A DNA stretch of 64,000 bases from Nitrosomonadales bacterium. Lineage in GTDB: Bacteria; Pseudomonadota; Gammaproteobacteria; Burkholderiales; Gallionellaceae. Of this stretch, positions 56,012-63,397 are shown piece after piece. A model generated the notes under the pieces. It saw only the letters and a program-made list of their open reading frames with translations. It was not told where the DNA came from and ran no database searches. A program made the position numbers and the translations under genes. Each line of letters starts with the position of its first letter. Position 1 is the first letter of the stretch. The DNA lies in contig JACRNY010000001.1 in assembly GCA_016214695.1 (NCBI GenBank), positions 682,001-746,000 on the forward strand, read 5' to 3'.

Positions 56012-57595
56012 TTATTGACTGGTGGTTGCGGTGCCCGGCTTTTCTTCACTCGGGGCCGCGAATTCCAGTTTCACATCGATCTCATGGATCAGGTCGCCAT
56101 CCGGTCTCAGCAGCTTGAGCATCAGCGGTTTTGCTTCTGCCTCGGCTTTCAGGATCATGGTTATCACTTCTGCTGTCTTAGCGGCTTGCTCTCCGCCCAC
56201 TTCGACGATGATGTCCTTGCGCTTCAAGCCGGCTTTTTGTGCCGGGCCGCCGGTAGATACGTTGAATACGGTGACGCCGTATTCGCCTTCAAGGTCTACG
56301 GATTCGCGATCTTCCGCCGTGCTGTCGCGCAGCCTGAGTCCTGCGCCCGCTTGCACGCGGACTCCCTGTGCGGTCGCCAATGTGCCGATCGCGTCGCCCA
56401 GGCGGCGGGCGATCTTTTCGCTCGTGGTTCTCAGCTGTACCTGCTGCCGCTCGGTGGCAAAGGTCACGGCGAGCTCCCATTTGTAGTCTTTCTGTGCCGT
56501 ATTATGGGAGAGGGACATCCTGGATATCTCGTCGAAGGGAATGATGAACATGGCGTCTTTGCCTTTGGCGCGCATGCCGAATTGGTCGACTTCGAAATCG
56601 TCGATGTGCCATCCGCTGCTGCCAACGATGTCTTGCTGCAGATTCTTTATGACGCCAATGGCCTGTTCTGCCGAGGCCATGCGGGTGGGCATGAACCAGT
56701 GGTCTTCAACTCCCTGTGTTGTTTGCGGGGCACCGCCCACTTGCGGGAAATCCACCTTGACCGAGACCAACTGATAGTCGCCATAGCCGCCTTCGCGCCG
56801 GAACATCTGCCACACTTTCTTTCCGGCATATGCATTGGAAAAACTGCCGCCATTGCGTATCGGCTCTTTACCGATGAAGATGATCACATCGCCGGCCCGG
56901 AGTCCTGCTTTTTCGCCGGGACCATCTTTGTAGACCATGGTTAACAGGAGACCGTTGCCGCCTGCTATACCCAGCGCTGAACTCTGCTCCGCGGTGAGCG
57001 GTGAACCAAACAGCCCGAGGTCTGCATGGAACTTGTAACCGTGTTCAGCAGCCAGCGTCTCGAGCGCCCAGATGAGACGTTTGGCCTCGTCCTTGCTGCG
57101 CACACGCAGGAGCAGCGTCGGTATCTCGCCCTTGTACTTTACGATGACGCCCCATTTGTATTTGTTGGGAATGGTCGGGAAATGGGCCAGCCTGAGCATC
57201 TCCAGCGAGTCGAACGGGATCGAGAAAGCTGCCTGCCGCTGTGTGGATGAGGTCTGCACCGATCCGCCATAAACCGGGACATAGGTTGAGCCGGCGAAGA
57301 ATCCGCCGGAGGATGGCACCCACTCCTTGTTCTTTTCTGTCCAGCTGCCGCTCGCGCGCAAACCATATTTGTCGATGTCCAGATTCTGGATAGTCCAGCC
57401 GTCCCACTGGACGAAGTATTCCTGCAGGTTCTTGATCGTGCCTATGGCTTCTTCGGCAGAGGCCATCCGCTTGGGCTCATGCCAGTAGTATTCGTTGGGA
57501 TCGTTGGTGCCGGGCCATACGCTGCTGTCTACGGTGGCACAACCTGCCAGCATGGTCTGCAGCAGGATCGCAGAGACAAGGAAGAGCTTCTTCAT
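56012..57595 (-). CDS. Lipoprotein with internal duplication and two PDZ domains
   Basis: A 527-residue protein with a lipoprotein signal (lipobox LAGC, Cys ~19). It consists of two homologous halves. Each begins with a PxRMASAEEAIGTIKNLQ-type block (RMASAEEAIGTIKNLQ near residue 45 and RMASAEQAIGVIKNLQ near 310), followed by a domain with IPFD and KYKWGV/YKWELAV strands, and ends in a PDZ domain (GPGEKAGLRAGDVIIFIGKE and GPAQKAGLKRKDIIVEVGGE). No protease domain is present, so it is a binding or scaffold protein of the envelope. The ATG at 57595 is used (TTG six bases upstream also in frame). No known gene name. Confidence 0.8.
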   Translation of the reverse strand: MKKLFLVSAILLQTMLAGCATVDSSVWPGTNDPNEYYWHEPKRMASAEEAIGTIKNLQEYFVQWDGWTIQNLDIDKYGLRASGSWTEKNKEWVPSSGGFFAGSTYVPVYGGSVQTSSTQRQAAFSIPFDSLEMLRLAHFPTIPNKYKWGVIVKYKGEIPTLLLRVRSKDEAKRLIWALETLAAEHGYKFHADLGLFGSPLTAEQSSALGIAGGNGLLLTMVYKDGPGEKAGLRAGDVIIFIGKEPIRNGGSFSNAYAGKKVWQMFRREGGYGDYQLVSVKVDFPQVGGAPQTTQGVEDHWFMPTRMASAEQAIGVIKNLQQDIVGSSGWHIDDFEVDQFGMRAKGKDAMFIIPFDEISRMSLSHNTAQKDYKWELAVTFATERQQVQLRTTSEKIARRLGDAIGTLATAQGVRVQAGAGLRLRDSTAEDRESVDLEGEYGVTVFNVSTGGPAQKAGLKRKDIIVEVGGEQAAKTAEVITMILKAEAEAKPLMLKLLRPDGDLIHEIDVKLEFAAPSEEKPGTATTSQ

Positions 57596-57679
57596 GATCA
57601 ATATCCGGGAGAGTGATGCGATGCGTGTCGTATGGAATAACTATACATCCACTCTTTGCCCAAGTCTGTCCTTTGGATG

Positions 57680-57742
57680 AACAAAAAGCCTCGCATCGCT
57701 GCGAGGCTTTCGTTTTTTGGTGGGCCCTCCCGGACTTGAACC
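57680..57742. repeat. 63-bp direct repeat A: tRNA 3' end plus terminator (putative att site)
   Basis: Identical to 58823-58885. On the minus strand it reads GGTTCAAGTCCGGGAGGGCC then CACCA, i.e. T-arm, acceptor 3' strand and CCA. The downstream hairpin AAAGCCTCGCAGCGATGCGA completes a terminator. In this copy the tRNA likeness continues 12 more bases (CCTTTGGTCCCC), up to the fic stop codon. The stem-loop also serves as terminator of fic. Confidence 0.85.
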
Positions 57743-57760
57743 GGGGACCAAAGGTTCATC

Positions 57761-58768
57761 TCACATATTCTTCAGTACATAACGCCCGGTCTTGCTTCCA
57801 CCGATTTTCTCTACCACTCCGGCATCCAGCAGCGGGCGCAGCAAGTCCATTGCGCCCTGTTTGGATATGTCCAGCGCAGCCCATATTTCGGCTGGTGTCA
57901 TGCCGCCATGATCGCGCAACAGGTGGAGCAGTTGCTCCTGCCGTGGACGCAGGACGAGTTTCCCGGTCGTTTTCACCTGCAAGGTCTGGATGCGCAGCCA
58001 CGCCTGCTCCAGCGTTTTGCGTAACCCTTCTGCGCAATACACCAGCCATGCGCTCATATCGTCGCCGGAGTCACGCACACCTTGCAGTGCCGCGTAATAT
58101 CTCGGGCGGTCTTCCCAGTAATACTCGTCCACAGAAAAGATGTGGTGCGTGTCGAAACCGCGCCGGTAAAGCTCCCACAGCGCAAGCGCCCGCCCTGTGC
58201 GGCCATTGCCATCCGCAAACGGGTGGATGGCTTCAAAACGATAATGCAGGATCGCCGAACTGAGGACTGGCGAAAGTTTCTTCGCTTCCTTGCCCCACCA
58301 CTCCAGCAGTTCAAACATCAGCCCGGATACGGCATCTGGCGGCGGAGGCAGATACGGGCCGACCCGGACGGTGATCATCCGGTATTTTCCGGCTTCCCCC
58401 TGGTCCATGACTTCGCCAGCCAAGATGCGGTGCAGTTCCAGTATCTCCGTGTGGCTGATCTTCTTCTTGGCGGCGTTCTTCTCGACATAGCGCAGCCCGG
58501 CAAAGTAGTTGATGACTTCGCGCTTCGACCGCGCGCTGGAAGAAGATAGCTCGCGCCCTTCTTCAAGTGCCCGCACTTGTTCGAGAGTCAGTGGATTCCC
58601 CTCAATGGCTGTGGAAGCGTGCACGTTGCGGGTACGTGTGTCCTTCTGTAACGCAGGTATCCAGGCAAGATCCACCACGGCATTCTGTATGCGCTCGCGC
58701 AATGCCGCGATCTGCTCGACTTCTTCGAGCAGGTTGGGCGAAATGGTGAATTGCGGGACGTAAGCCAT
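57761..58768 (-). CDS. Fic family AMP-transferase-like protein with C-terminal winged helix
   Basis: A 335-residue protein of the Fic fold. The active-site loop is HPFADGNGRTGR (about residues 185-196) with catalytic His and the metal/phosphate residues complete. An N-terminal inhibitory helix motif S/T-x3-E-G/N is present in STAIEGN (about 52-58), so activity is probably self-restrained. The C-terminal ~70 residues form a helix-turn-helix (MTPAEIWAALDISKQGAMDLLRPL). Such proteins AMPylate proteins, and many are toxins or regulators. It lies alone between two copies of the 63-bp att-like repeat. Confidence 0.93.
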   Translation of the reverse strand: MAYVPQFTISPNLLEEVEQIAALRERIQNAVVDLAWIPALQKDTRTRNVHASTAIEGNPLTLEQVRALEEGRELSSSSARSKREVINYFAGLRYVEKNAAKKKISHTEILELHRILAGEVMDQGEAGKYRMITVRVGPYLPPPPDAVSGLMFELLEWWGKEAKKLSPVLSSAILHYRFEAIHPFADGNGRTGRALALWELYRRGFDTHHIFSVDEYYWEDRPRYYAALQGVRDSGDDMSAWLVYCAEGLRKTLEQAWLRIQTLQVKTTGKLVLRPRQEQLLHLLRDHGGMTPAEIWAALDISKQGAMDLLRPLLDAGVVEKIGGSKTGRYVLKNM

Positions 58769-58822
58769 GACGGAAGGCTACTTAACGGTCAAGTATAAGT
58801 CAAGTTATAGGTCAAGCCGCCA

Positions 58823-58885
58823 AACAAAAAGCCTCGCATCGCTGCGAGGCTTTCGTTTTTTGGTGGGCCCTCCCGGACTTGAACC
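58823..58885. repeat. 63-bp direct repeat B: tRNA 3' end plus terminator (putative att site)
   Basis: A perfect second copy of 57680-57742. Here likeness to the tRNA stops at GGTTC of the T-arm; the next bases (ATTATGTGG on the plus strand) are unrelated. The following 169 bases (58886-59054) hold no gene, only two short palindromes: TTAAATG...CATTTAA at 58964-58992 and GGCCCGCTTTAGCAGGCCC near 59038. Confidence 0.85.
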
Positions 58886-59054
58886 ATTATGTGGTATGCC
58901 TAGCCTGTCACAACATGCTTATCTCGCTCCAAACCCAACAGAACCAGCATTTTTTGCTCAACATTAAATGTGCGTTCATGTTGCGCATTTAATAAACACT
59001 ATTCTGATTGCGCTCTGCAAAGCGAAAGTACTGACAGGCCCGCTTTAGCAGGCC

Positions 59055-59699
59055 CTAAAGCGCAGCGCTATGAGGATTAAGGGCGGTACAGCAGTTGGCG
59101 AATTTTTGCTGAATCTTGGAAATACGCCCTTGTTGTTTGGTATCGCCAGACAAGACCACCAACATCATTCCCGTCATAACTTGGAGACTGTTCGACGATC
59201 TCACTGCTTGTGCGAGCAATTCAATAGGGTAGCCTTTTCCATGGCGCGAAATTGCGTGAACACCACCATGGATATATGAGCTTAATGGCTTCCATGAATA
59301 TTCCTTGAACTCTCTCAATGGTCCAAGTGCTTGAGCAGGGGCTTTCCCTTCAAGCTCAACCAGTAGCTCCCCCAGAAGAGGAATTCTGTCAGCCCACTTG
59401 GCATTATCAGCGTTTAGGTTGCTTTGTAGCTTAGAAATGGAGTTATCAGAAGCCGCATAGAGTGCCCAAATAGCCTTAACAAGCGCTTCGTATTGCATCC
59501 GGAGCACTCCGAGTGAAGAGGTGAAATTTCCCGTTGTTATTAGAATGCGCACACTCTCGGAGTGCTCGAATGAAACTCCGCAAAGTGTACGACTTGATGT
59601 TATTCGCGGGGAGTTATCGTATGGCGACAATGCCATAAGCGCAGATAGTTCGGTGGCCAGTTCATCCGATTGATGAAGTAAATCTGCTATATCAGTCAT
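59055..59699 (-). CDS. Hypothetical accessory protein (DUF6988-like)
   Basis: A 214-residue mostly helical protein (ADLLHQSDELATELSALMAL, then HSESVRILITTGNFTSSLGV and RMQYEALVKAIWALYAASD, later SSYIHGGVHAI). The pattern resembles proteins annotated DUF6988, recalled with limited certainty. The conserved R..E..VRA-type and HGG elements recall HEPN-like RNase folds, but the diagnostic R-x4-6-H motif is not clear. The ATG at 59699 is used because the earlier start lies in a palindromic repeat. It is the last of a run of minus-strand island genes. Confidence 0.6.
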   Translation of the reverse strand: MTDIADLLHQSDELATELSALMALSPYDNSPRITSSRTLCGVSFEHSESVRILITTGNFTSSLGVLRMQYEALVKAIWALYAASDNSISKLQSNLNADNAKWADRIPLLGELLVELEGKAPAQALGPLREFKEYSWKPLSSYIHGGVHAISRHGKGYPIELLAQAVRSSNSLQVMTGMMLVVLSGDTKQQGRISKIQQKFANCCTALNPHSAAL

Positions 59700-59721
59700 G
59701 ATGAGACTCGGAACGTATAAG

Positions 59722-59770
59722 TAAGCCGCCTGCACGGCTTTTCGCGCAGGTCGCTTCGAAAGCAGGGTTA
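59722..59770. repeat. Palindromic spacer, degenerate attC-like (NPAFEATCAKSRAG type)
   Basis: On the minus strand it runs from CCCTAACCCTGCTTTCGAAG through CCTGCGCGAAAAGCCGTGCAGG to GGCGGCTTACTTATACGTTC. The layout (TAAC near the upstream stop, hairpin, GCGGCTTAC..ACGTT) resembles integron attC sites, but the core GTTRRRY is not exact (GTTCCGA). It exactly fills the spacer between two hypothetical genes; the upstream gene's TAA stop is its first part. Confidence 0.45.
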
Positions 59771-60517
59771 GGGTGCAATCTTGGTGAGTGCAGCATTGAT
59801 TTCGTGGCCGATCTCAATGACCAGCAAACTGAGTCGATTGTATTCGGCCTCCGTGAGTGATGCAAAGGACACTTCAGGATAGTGCTTCTGCCCTGACTTG
59901 GTAGCACGCGAGAACGCCGGTAGATGAAACTCATGTAGTTCCTTCCTTTTTCTAGTCCAGTCTTCATTGAGATTGGTACGAATGATTGTCCGGTGTTTGC
60001 TCAGATTGCTCAAAGCGGCAAGATGCTCATATTGCGGGCCTGCTGCAATCCGCGAAACCGGATCTGCAAGATTTGCAAGCGATGGAGTGAGCTTCACTAG
60101 ATTGGTGACCGAATTGATGGAAATCTTTCGATCCGAGAGGGGCTTCGCGCTCAAGTTGAGGCCAGTGGTGAAGTAGACGCCGCTTGCCAGGATGTCCGAA
60201 ACCGCGTGAATCGCCTGAACGCAGGCAGTGGCGTGCGCTCCGGCCTTGATCATTAACACTTCAAACGGGACTTTTGCTGGAGCATTCCTCGCTCCATAAA
60301 GAGCAAGGAGGAGGTTGTTGTGGGCCAAGTGTTTTCGCTTGAAGCTCTTGAGGAGGCGTTGCGTCTCTTTAAAGTGATATGAGGCAAAGTGTTGGCGATC
60401 AACGACTGATTGCAAACAGGGCTTGACGAGGGCCACTTGGTCACGCCCAAACGCCCGCTCCACGAGACCGTATGTATGGTGTAAGTCCCACGGTAGCATA
60501 TTGGCTCTACCGTTCAT
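59768..60517 (-). CDS. Hypothetical accessory protein
   Basis: A 249-residue soluble protein of mixed composition. N-terminal part: DLHHTYGLVERAFGRDQVALV and a Lys/Arg-rich segment (KSFKRKHLAHNNLLLALYGA). Middle: LMIKAGAHATACVQAIHAVSDIL, then PQYEHLAALSNLSKHRTIIR, which resembles hydrophobic-helix/His segments of DUF proteins with HEPN-like folds. No family assigned. An alternative ATG is at 60499. It overlaps the upstream gene by 11 bases, indicating co-transcription. Confidence 0.62.
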   Translation of the reverse strand: MNGRANMLPWDLHHTYGLVERAFGRDQVALVKPCLQSVVDRQHFASYHFKETQRLLKSFKRKHLAHNNLLLALYGARNAPAKVPFEVLMIKAGAHATACVQAIHAVSDILASGVYFTTGLNLSAKPLSDRKISINSVTNLVKLTPSLANLADPVSRIAAGPQYEHLAALSNLSKHRTIIRTNLNEDWTRKRKELHEFHLPAFSRATKSGQKHYPEVSFASLTEAEYNRLSLLVIEIGHEINAALTKIAP

Positions 60518-61142
60518 GCTCAGGGGAGCGCCGGGTAGGCGCTGAACTATTAAGGAAAGAATCCAGAGCCTCCATAACCTGCTGCTTGCTCAAGATAAGG
60601 AGGTTTGACGGGTCAAATGTATTCTTCCCAACCTCGGCAAGAAAAAGAAGGTAGCTGCGCATACGCACGAAGGCTCGCAGTTTTTCTTGGTTCCAGGCAA
60701 CTGCCAACCCTATGCGACCCAGTGCGGCAGCGTTGATAGCCCCTCCCATCAAATGTTTGCGTGAAACAGCGTTCTCAATTTCAACGGCCAAAAAACATCT
60801 CGCGTTTCGATTTCTTGTACACATGCGTTCAAAGTCAAAGTGGTTGTCGGGCTGACCATGCGCTCGAAGATTGGCACGATGCACATCGAACAAATTATTA
60901 AGCAGTGGCTCAAATTCACGTACCAGCTGGTCATACTCGTCGATGCAAATATTATTTGTCGCGAATGGGCCAACTGCAGCATCAAGACGCGGGGAATAAA
61001 GACCCCTTTCGTCAGTCATTGCAGCCCACTCTATTTCAACAGGCAGTGCAGGGAAAACCGCAGTGAGTTTTTCCTCCAATTGAGTTTGATATTCACGCAC
61101 CGATCCACTGGCTACGGAAGGAGGTATGCGGGGTGGAGGCAT
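60507..61142 (-). CDS. Hypothetical accessory protein, possible nuclease fold
   Basis: A 211-residue soluble protein. SPRLDAAVGPFA (Asp54) and CFLAVEIENAVSRKHLMGGA (Glu121, Glu123, Lys129) resemble the strand pair of PD-(D/E)XK-like nucleases, with the usual Lys displaced. GAINAAALGRIGLAVAWN follows as a conserved-looking helix-strand. Function unknown; the nuclease idea is weak. It overlaps the next gene by 11 bases. No ribosome site is evident for the ATG at 61142. G+C is lower than in core genes. Confidence 0.6.
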   Translation of the reverse strand: MPPPRIPPSVASGSVREYQTQLEEKLTAVFPALPVEIEWAAMTDERGLYSPRLDAAVGPFATNNICIDEYDQLVREFEPLLNNLFDVHRANLRAHGQPDNHFDFERMCTRNRNARCFLAVEIENAVSRKHLMGGAINAAALGRIGLAVAWNQEKLRAFVRMRSYLLFLAEVGKNTFDPSNLLILSKQQVMEALDSFLNSSAPTRRSPEHER

Positions 61143-61239
61143 GATGGCTGAGCCTATGGTAGAGCTAACCAGAAGTGCGCGGTCTGATCGCGTAGCATCC
61201 AGCGACCGAAGGGAGCGAGGTGGCGTGCCGGGATATGTT

Positions 61240-61779
61240 TCATCGCATCAGAATCTTGGCAGTGATGATGGCAGGGTCGTTTTCGTACCCACGCTCCGCA
61301 AGAGCCACAACTTTTTGTTTAATGTCCTCCGGCGACCAAAATAACCAGTTTTTACCCGACATGAACTCTCTGATTGGCTCACTTCGTCCTTGGTAGACCT
61401 TGCCAGCCGCAAGACCAAGGATGATCTTTGTTTTTGAATTCGCCATGCCGCAGGCAATGAGATCTGCAAGTAACCGTGAGAAGACGATTGTGCGATAGCG
61501 CTCGGAGGTGAAAAGCTTGTATTTCCCCTCTGGAACTTCATGTTCTTCCAGTAGATGTTTGAGGCTTACGCCCGTTGAATCAAGAAAAGACTTCGCCTCA
61601 AGGGCGAGCACTTCGTTTTTGGGAAAATTAAACGCAAGGAGATCAATCTCCGGCCTGGGGATTGAGTGCTTTCCAACCAGACGTTTTTCTTCCTTCGTCA
61701 CGTTGACTTTGAATGACCTACGAACCCAATAGCCTTCTGCTTCAAGCAGTGTAGAAATGATGCTCTCGAAATGATCCAT
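61240..61779 (-). CDS. PD-(D/E)XK nuclease-like protein
   Basis: A 179-residue protein with a restriction-endonuclease-like core. The site is PEIDLLAFNFPKNEVLALEAKSF split as PEID (Asp46) and LEAKSF (Glu61, Lys63), the standard D...E-x-K. An N-terminal Glu (Glu4 or Glu14) may complete the metal site. The C-terminal half has YRTIVFSRLLADLIACGM and ends LAERGYENDPAIITAKILMR. It could be the nuclease of a restriction or defence module. It lies 97 bases upstream of the 211-residue gene and 285 bases downstream of the ThiF-like gene. Confidence 0.75.
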   Translation of the reverse strand: MDHFESIISTLLEAEGYWVRRSFKVNVTKEEKRLVGKHSIPRPEIDLLAFNFPKNEVLALEAKSFLDSTGVSLKHLLEEHEVPEGKYKLFTSERYRTIVFSRLLADLIACGMANSKTKIILGLAAGKVYQGRSEPIREFMSGKNWLFWSPEDIKQKVVALAERGYENDPAIITAKILMR

Positions 61780-62063
61780 CTGCGTCTCACTAAAACATAG
61801 CAGTTATTAGACGGACGAAGCTTATGCTGTAGCCTTGAGCAGGGCAATATGCCAGTAAATATACATTTGGCCAATATATATTAAGCATCCGCAGGCCAAA
61901 AGCAGAAATATGTGAGAGGTCCGGCGACAGTCCGCTATGGCACCGAGAAGTTGACCTAGTTGGCAATTTGTCCAAAGCGGTCGTTTCAGCTATCCGTGCT
62001 TTCGTCTGCCGTTGCATTCCTTTCGGAAGATCGAATCTCTTCAGGTGGACGAACGGCTTTTAG
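61780..62063. other. 284-base gene-free spacer in the island
   Basis: No gene seen. It is A+T-rich (AATATATATTAAGC near 61875-61890) and contains GTTGACCTAGTTGGCAATTTG and a GTCCAAAGCGGTCGTTT stretch resembling a common intergenic repeat. A promoter for the PD-(D/E)XK gene is likely here. Confidence 0.45.
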
Positions 62064-62789
62064 CTAACATTGATCACGATAGTCATGTACATATATCGAA
62101 TTGGGATTCTTGGAATCACCACAGAGCCCTAATGTCAGGAGTGAACAGCAGCGCGCAGCAATTTCAAAATTTTGGAAACCTATGCTTGGAGCAAAGCCGC
62201 TAGGAAGTGATTCCCACTGAGGGGTGCTTGATGACCTTGCTTTTACTTTTGACGGAGGACGAACTACAGAAACACCCAGAGCATAACCACATGCCCAAAT
62301 TCCTACATTCTTAGGAATGCGCTCTCGTAGTCTATGTGCTAAGTCTGGCGGATTATCACCTGCGCAAATGATCGTATCTGCATTAGCGAGCAATCTGATG
62401 GCTTGTTGATTGAGAGCGCTGGCACTCAATTTTTCAATCTCAAAGTCCCCAAATCGATCCTGAAGTGCCGTACTGAGCGAATCGACCTTAGGCTTCCCAA
62501 CATCACTAAGTTGGAATAGCACCTGGCGAGTAAGATTCCCTTTTTCCACACGATCAGGGTCAACAAGCATAAACCTTCGTACGCCCATACCCGCAAGCAA
62601 ATATGCAATAGTTGAGCCAATGCCTCCGCAACCCACTATGCCGATTCTCAACTTTGCAAGCCGCCCCATAGCCAACAATGCGCGTTGAGGGCCAAGAACC
62701 CCGTCCAAAAAAGCAAATGTGCGATTACGCAACGGATCGCTATAAATTTGCTTTACTTGCACAGCAAGCTCGGAAGTTAGGGAGCGCAA
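62064..62789 (-). CDS. MccB/ThiF-type E1-like adenylyltransferase (5' end uncertain)
   Basis: The ThiF fold is clear: ATP loop IGIVGCGGIGSTIAYLLAGMG, LVDPDRVEKGNLTRQVLF, DVGKPKVDSL and the conserved Asp in CAGDNPP. The NLTRQVLF..DVGK string is closest to MccB, which adenylates a peptide C-terminus, and to related E1 enzymes. The usual CxxC zinc pairs are missing; the protein ends DYRDQC. The first permitted start in the intergenic part is a TTG at 62789 (241 residues). The frame stays open for at least 55 more codons (EELVRGLEGANLYPATLVGQ, then GIDGQLHSFGPRGWVATRGG), which look coding. The true protein therefore probably begins upstream, overlapping the H1-like gene. Confidence 0.78.
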   Translation of the reverse strand: MRSLTSELAVQVKQIYSDPLRNRTFAFLDGVLGPQRALLAMGRLAKLRIGIVGCGGIGSTIAYLLAGMGVRRFMLVDPDRVEKGNLTRQVLFQLSDVGKPKVDSLSTALQDRFGDFEIEKLSASALNQQAIRLLANADTIICAGDNPPDLAHRLRERIPKNVGIWACGYALGVSVVRPPSKVKARSSSTPQWESLPSGFAPSIGFQNFEIAARCCSLLTLGLCGDSKNPNSIYVHDYRDQC

Positions 62790-62938
62790 GGCTCCACTTT
62801 CTACAAGTACTCGTTGAAGAGTCCGCGCCCCCCCTCTTGTCGCTACCCAACCCCTAGGACCAAAAGAATGAAGCTGCCCATCAATCCCTTGCCCAACTAA
62901 TGTGGCAGGGTAAAGATTAGCCCCCTCTAAGCCACGAA

Positions 62939-63274
62939 CTAATTCTTCAACGCGTGCGCCGAGACAGCTGCCTTTTTTACGGCTACTTTTTTTTTGGCGG
63001 CTGGCTTCTTGGCTGCCACTTTCTTGGCTGCCACTTTCTTGGCTGCCACTTTCTTGGCTGCCGGTTTCTTTGCTGCCGGTTTCTTAGCCGCCACTTTTTT
63101 GGCGGCTGGCTTAGCTGCTACCTTCTTAGCTGCTGGCTTAGCTGCTACTTTTTTAGCAGCTGGCTTTGCTGCCACTTTCTTGGCCGCTACTTTTTTGGCT
63201 GCTGGCTTAGCTGTTGCCTTCTTAGCGGCCGGCTTCTTGGCTGCTACTTTTTTTGCTGCCGGTTTTGTCTTCAT
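62939..63274 (-). CDS. Histone H1-like Lys/Ala/Pro-rich DNA-binding protein
   Basis: A 111-residue low-complexity protein built of KPAAKKVAAK-type units, very basic, ending VKKAAVSAHALKN. It resembles the C-terminal tails of eukaryotic H1 and bacterial AlgP/Hc-like proteins that coat DNA. The ATG at 63274 has GGAAGGGGAAG upstream; a GTG five codons earlier is possible. The tandem DNA repeats (TTGGCTGCCACTTTC and similar) make its length prone to slip changes. It lies between the helicase-like fragment and the ThiF-like gene, all on the minus strand. Confidence 0.88.
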   Translation of the reverse strand: MKTKPAAKKVAAKKPAAKKATAKPAAKKVAAKKVAAKPAAKKVAAKPAAKKVAAKPAAKKVAAKKPAAKKPAAKKVAAKKVAAKKVAAKKPAAKKKVAVKKAAVSAHALKN

Positions 63275-63397
63275 TACTTCCCCTTCCACATTTAACTATC
63301 AATATAGGCGATGCATTGTAAATGCATTTATTTAATCAGACCATAAAAGAAATACGCGGGCTTATGCCAAGCCTTACATTTTCCGTATTCAGAACTA

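Noticed and set aside
57720-57760. A tRNA gene on the minus strand
   Set aside because: Only the T-arm, acceptor 3' strand and part of the variable/anticodon-stem region are present. The D-arm and 5' acceptor strand are replaced by the end of fic, so it is a remnant, not a gene.
61240-62789. Ubiquitin-like (Bil or CBASS Cap2-type) conjugation operon
   Set aside because: An E1-like protein is present, but no ubiquitin-like protein, E2, JAB protease, cyclase or effector could be recognised beside it.
63001-63260. Short tandem DNA repeats that might be a CRISPR array
   Set aside because: Units of about 12-15 bases have no spacers and code for KPAAKK repeats of the H1-like protein. No CRISPR-like repeat-spacer pattern exists anywhere in the window.
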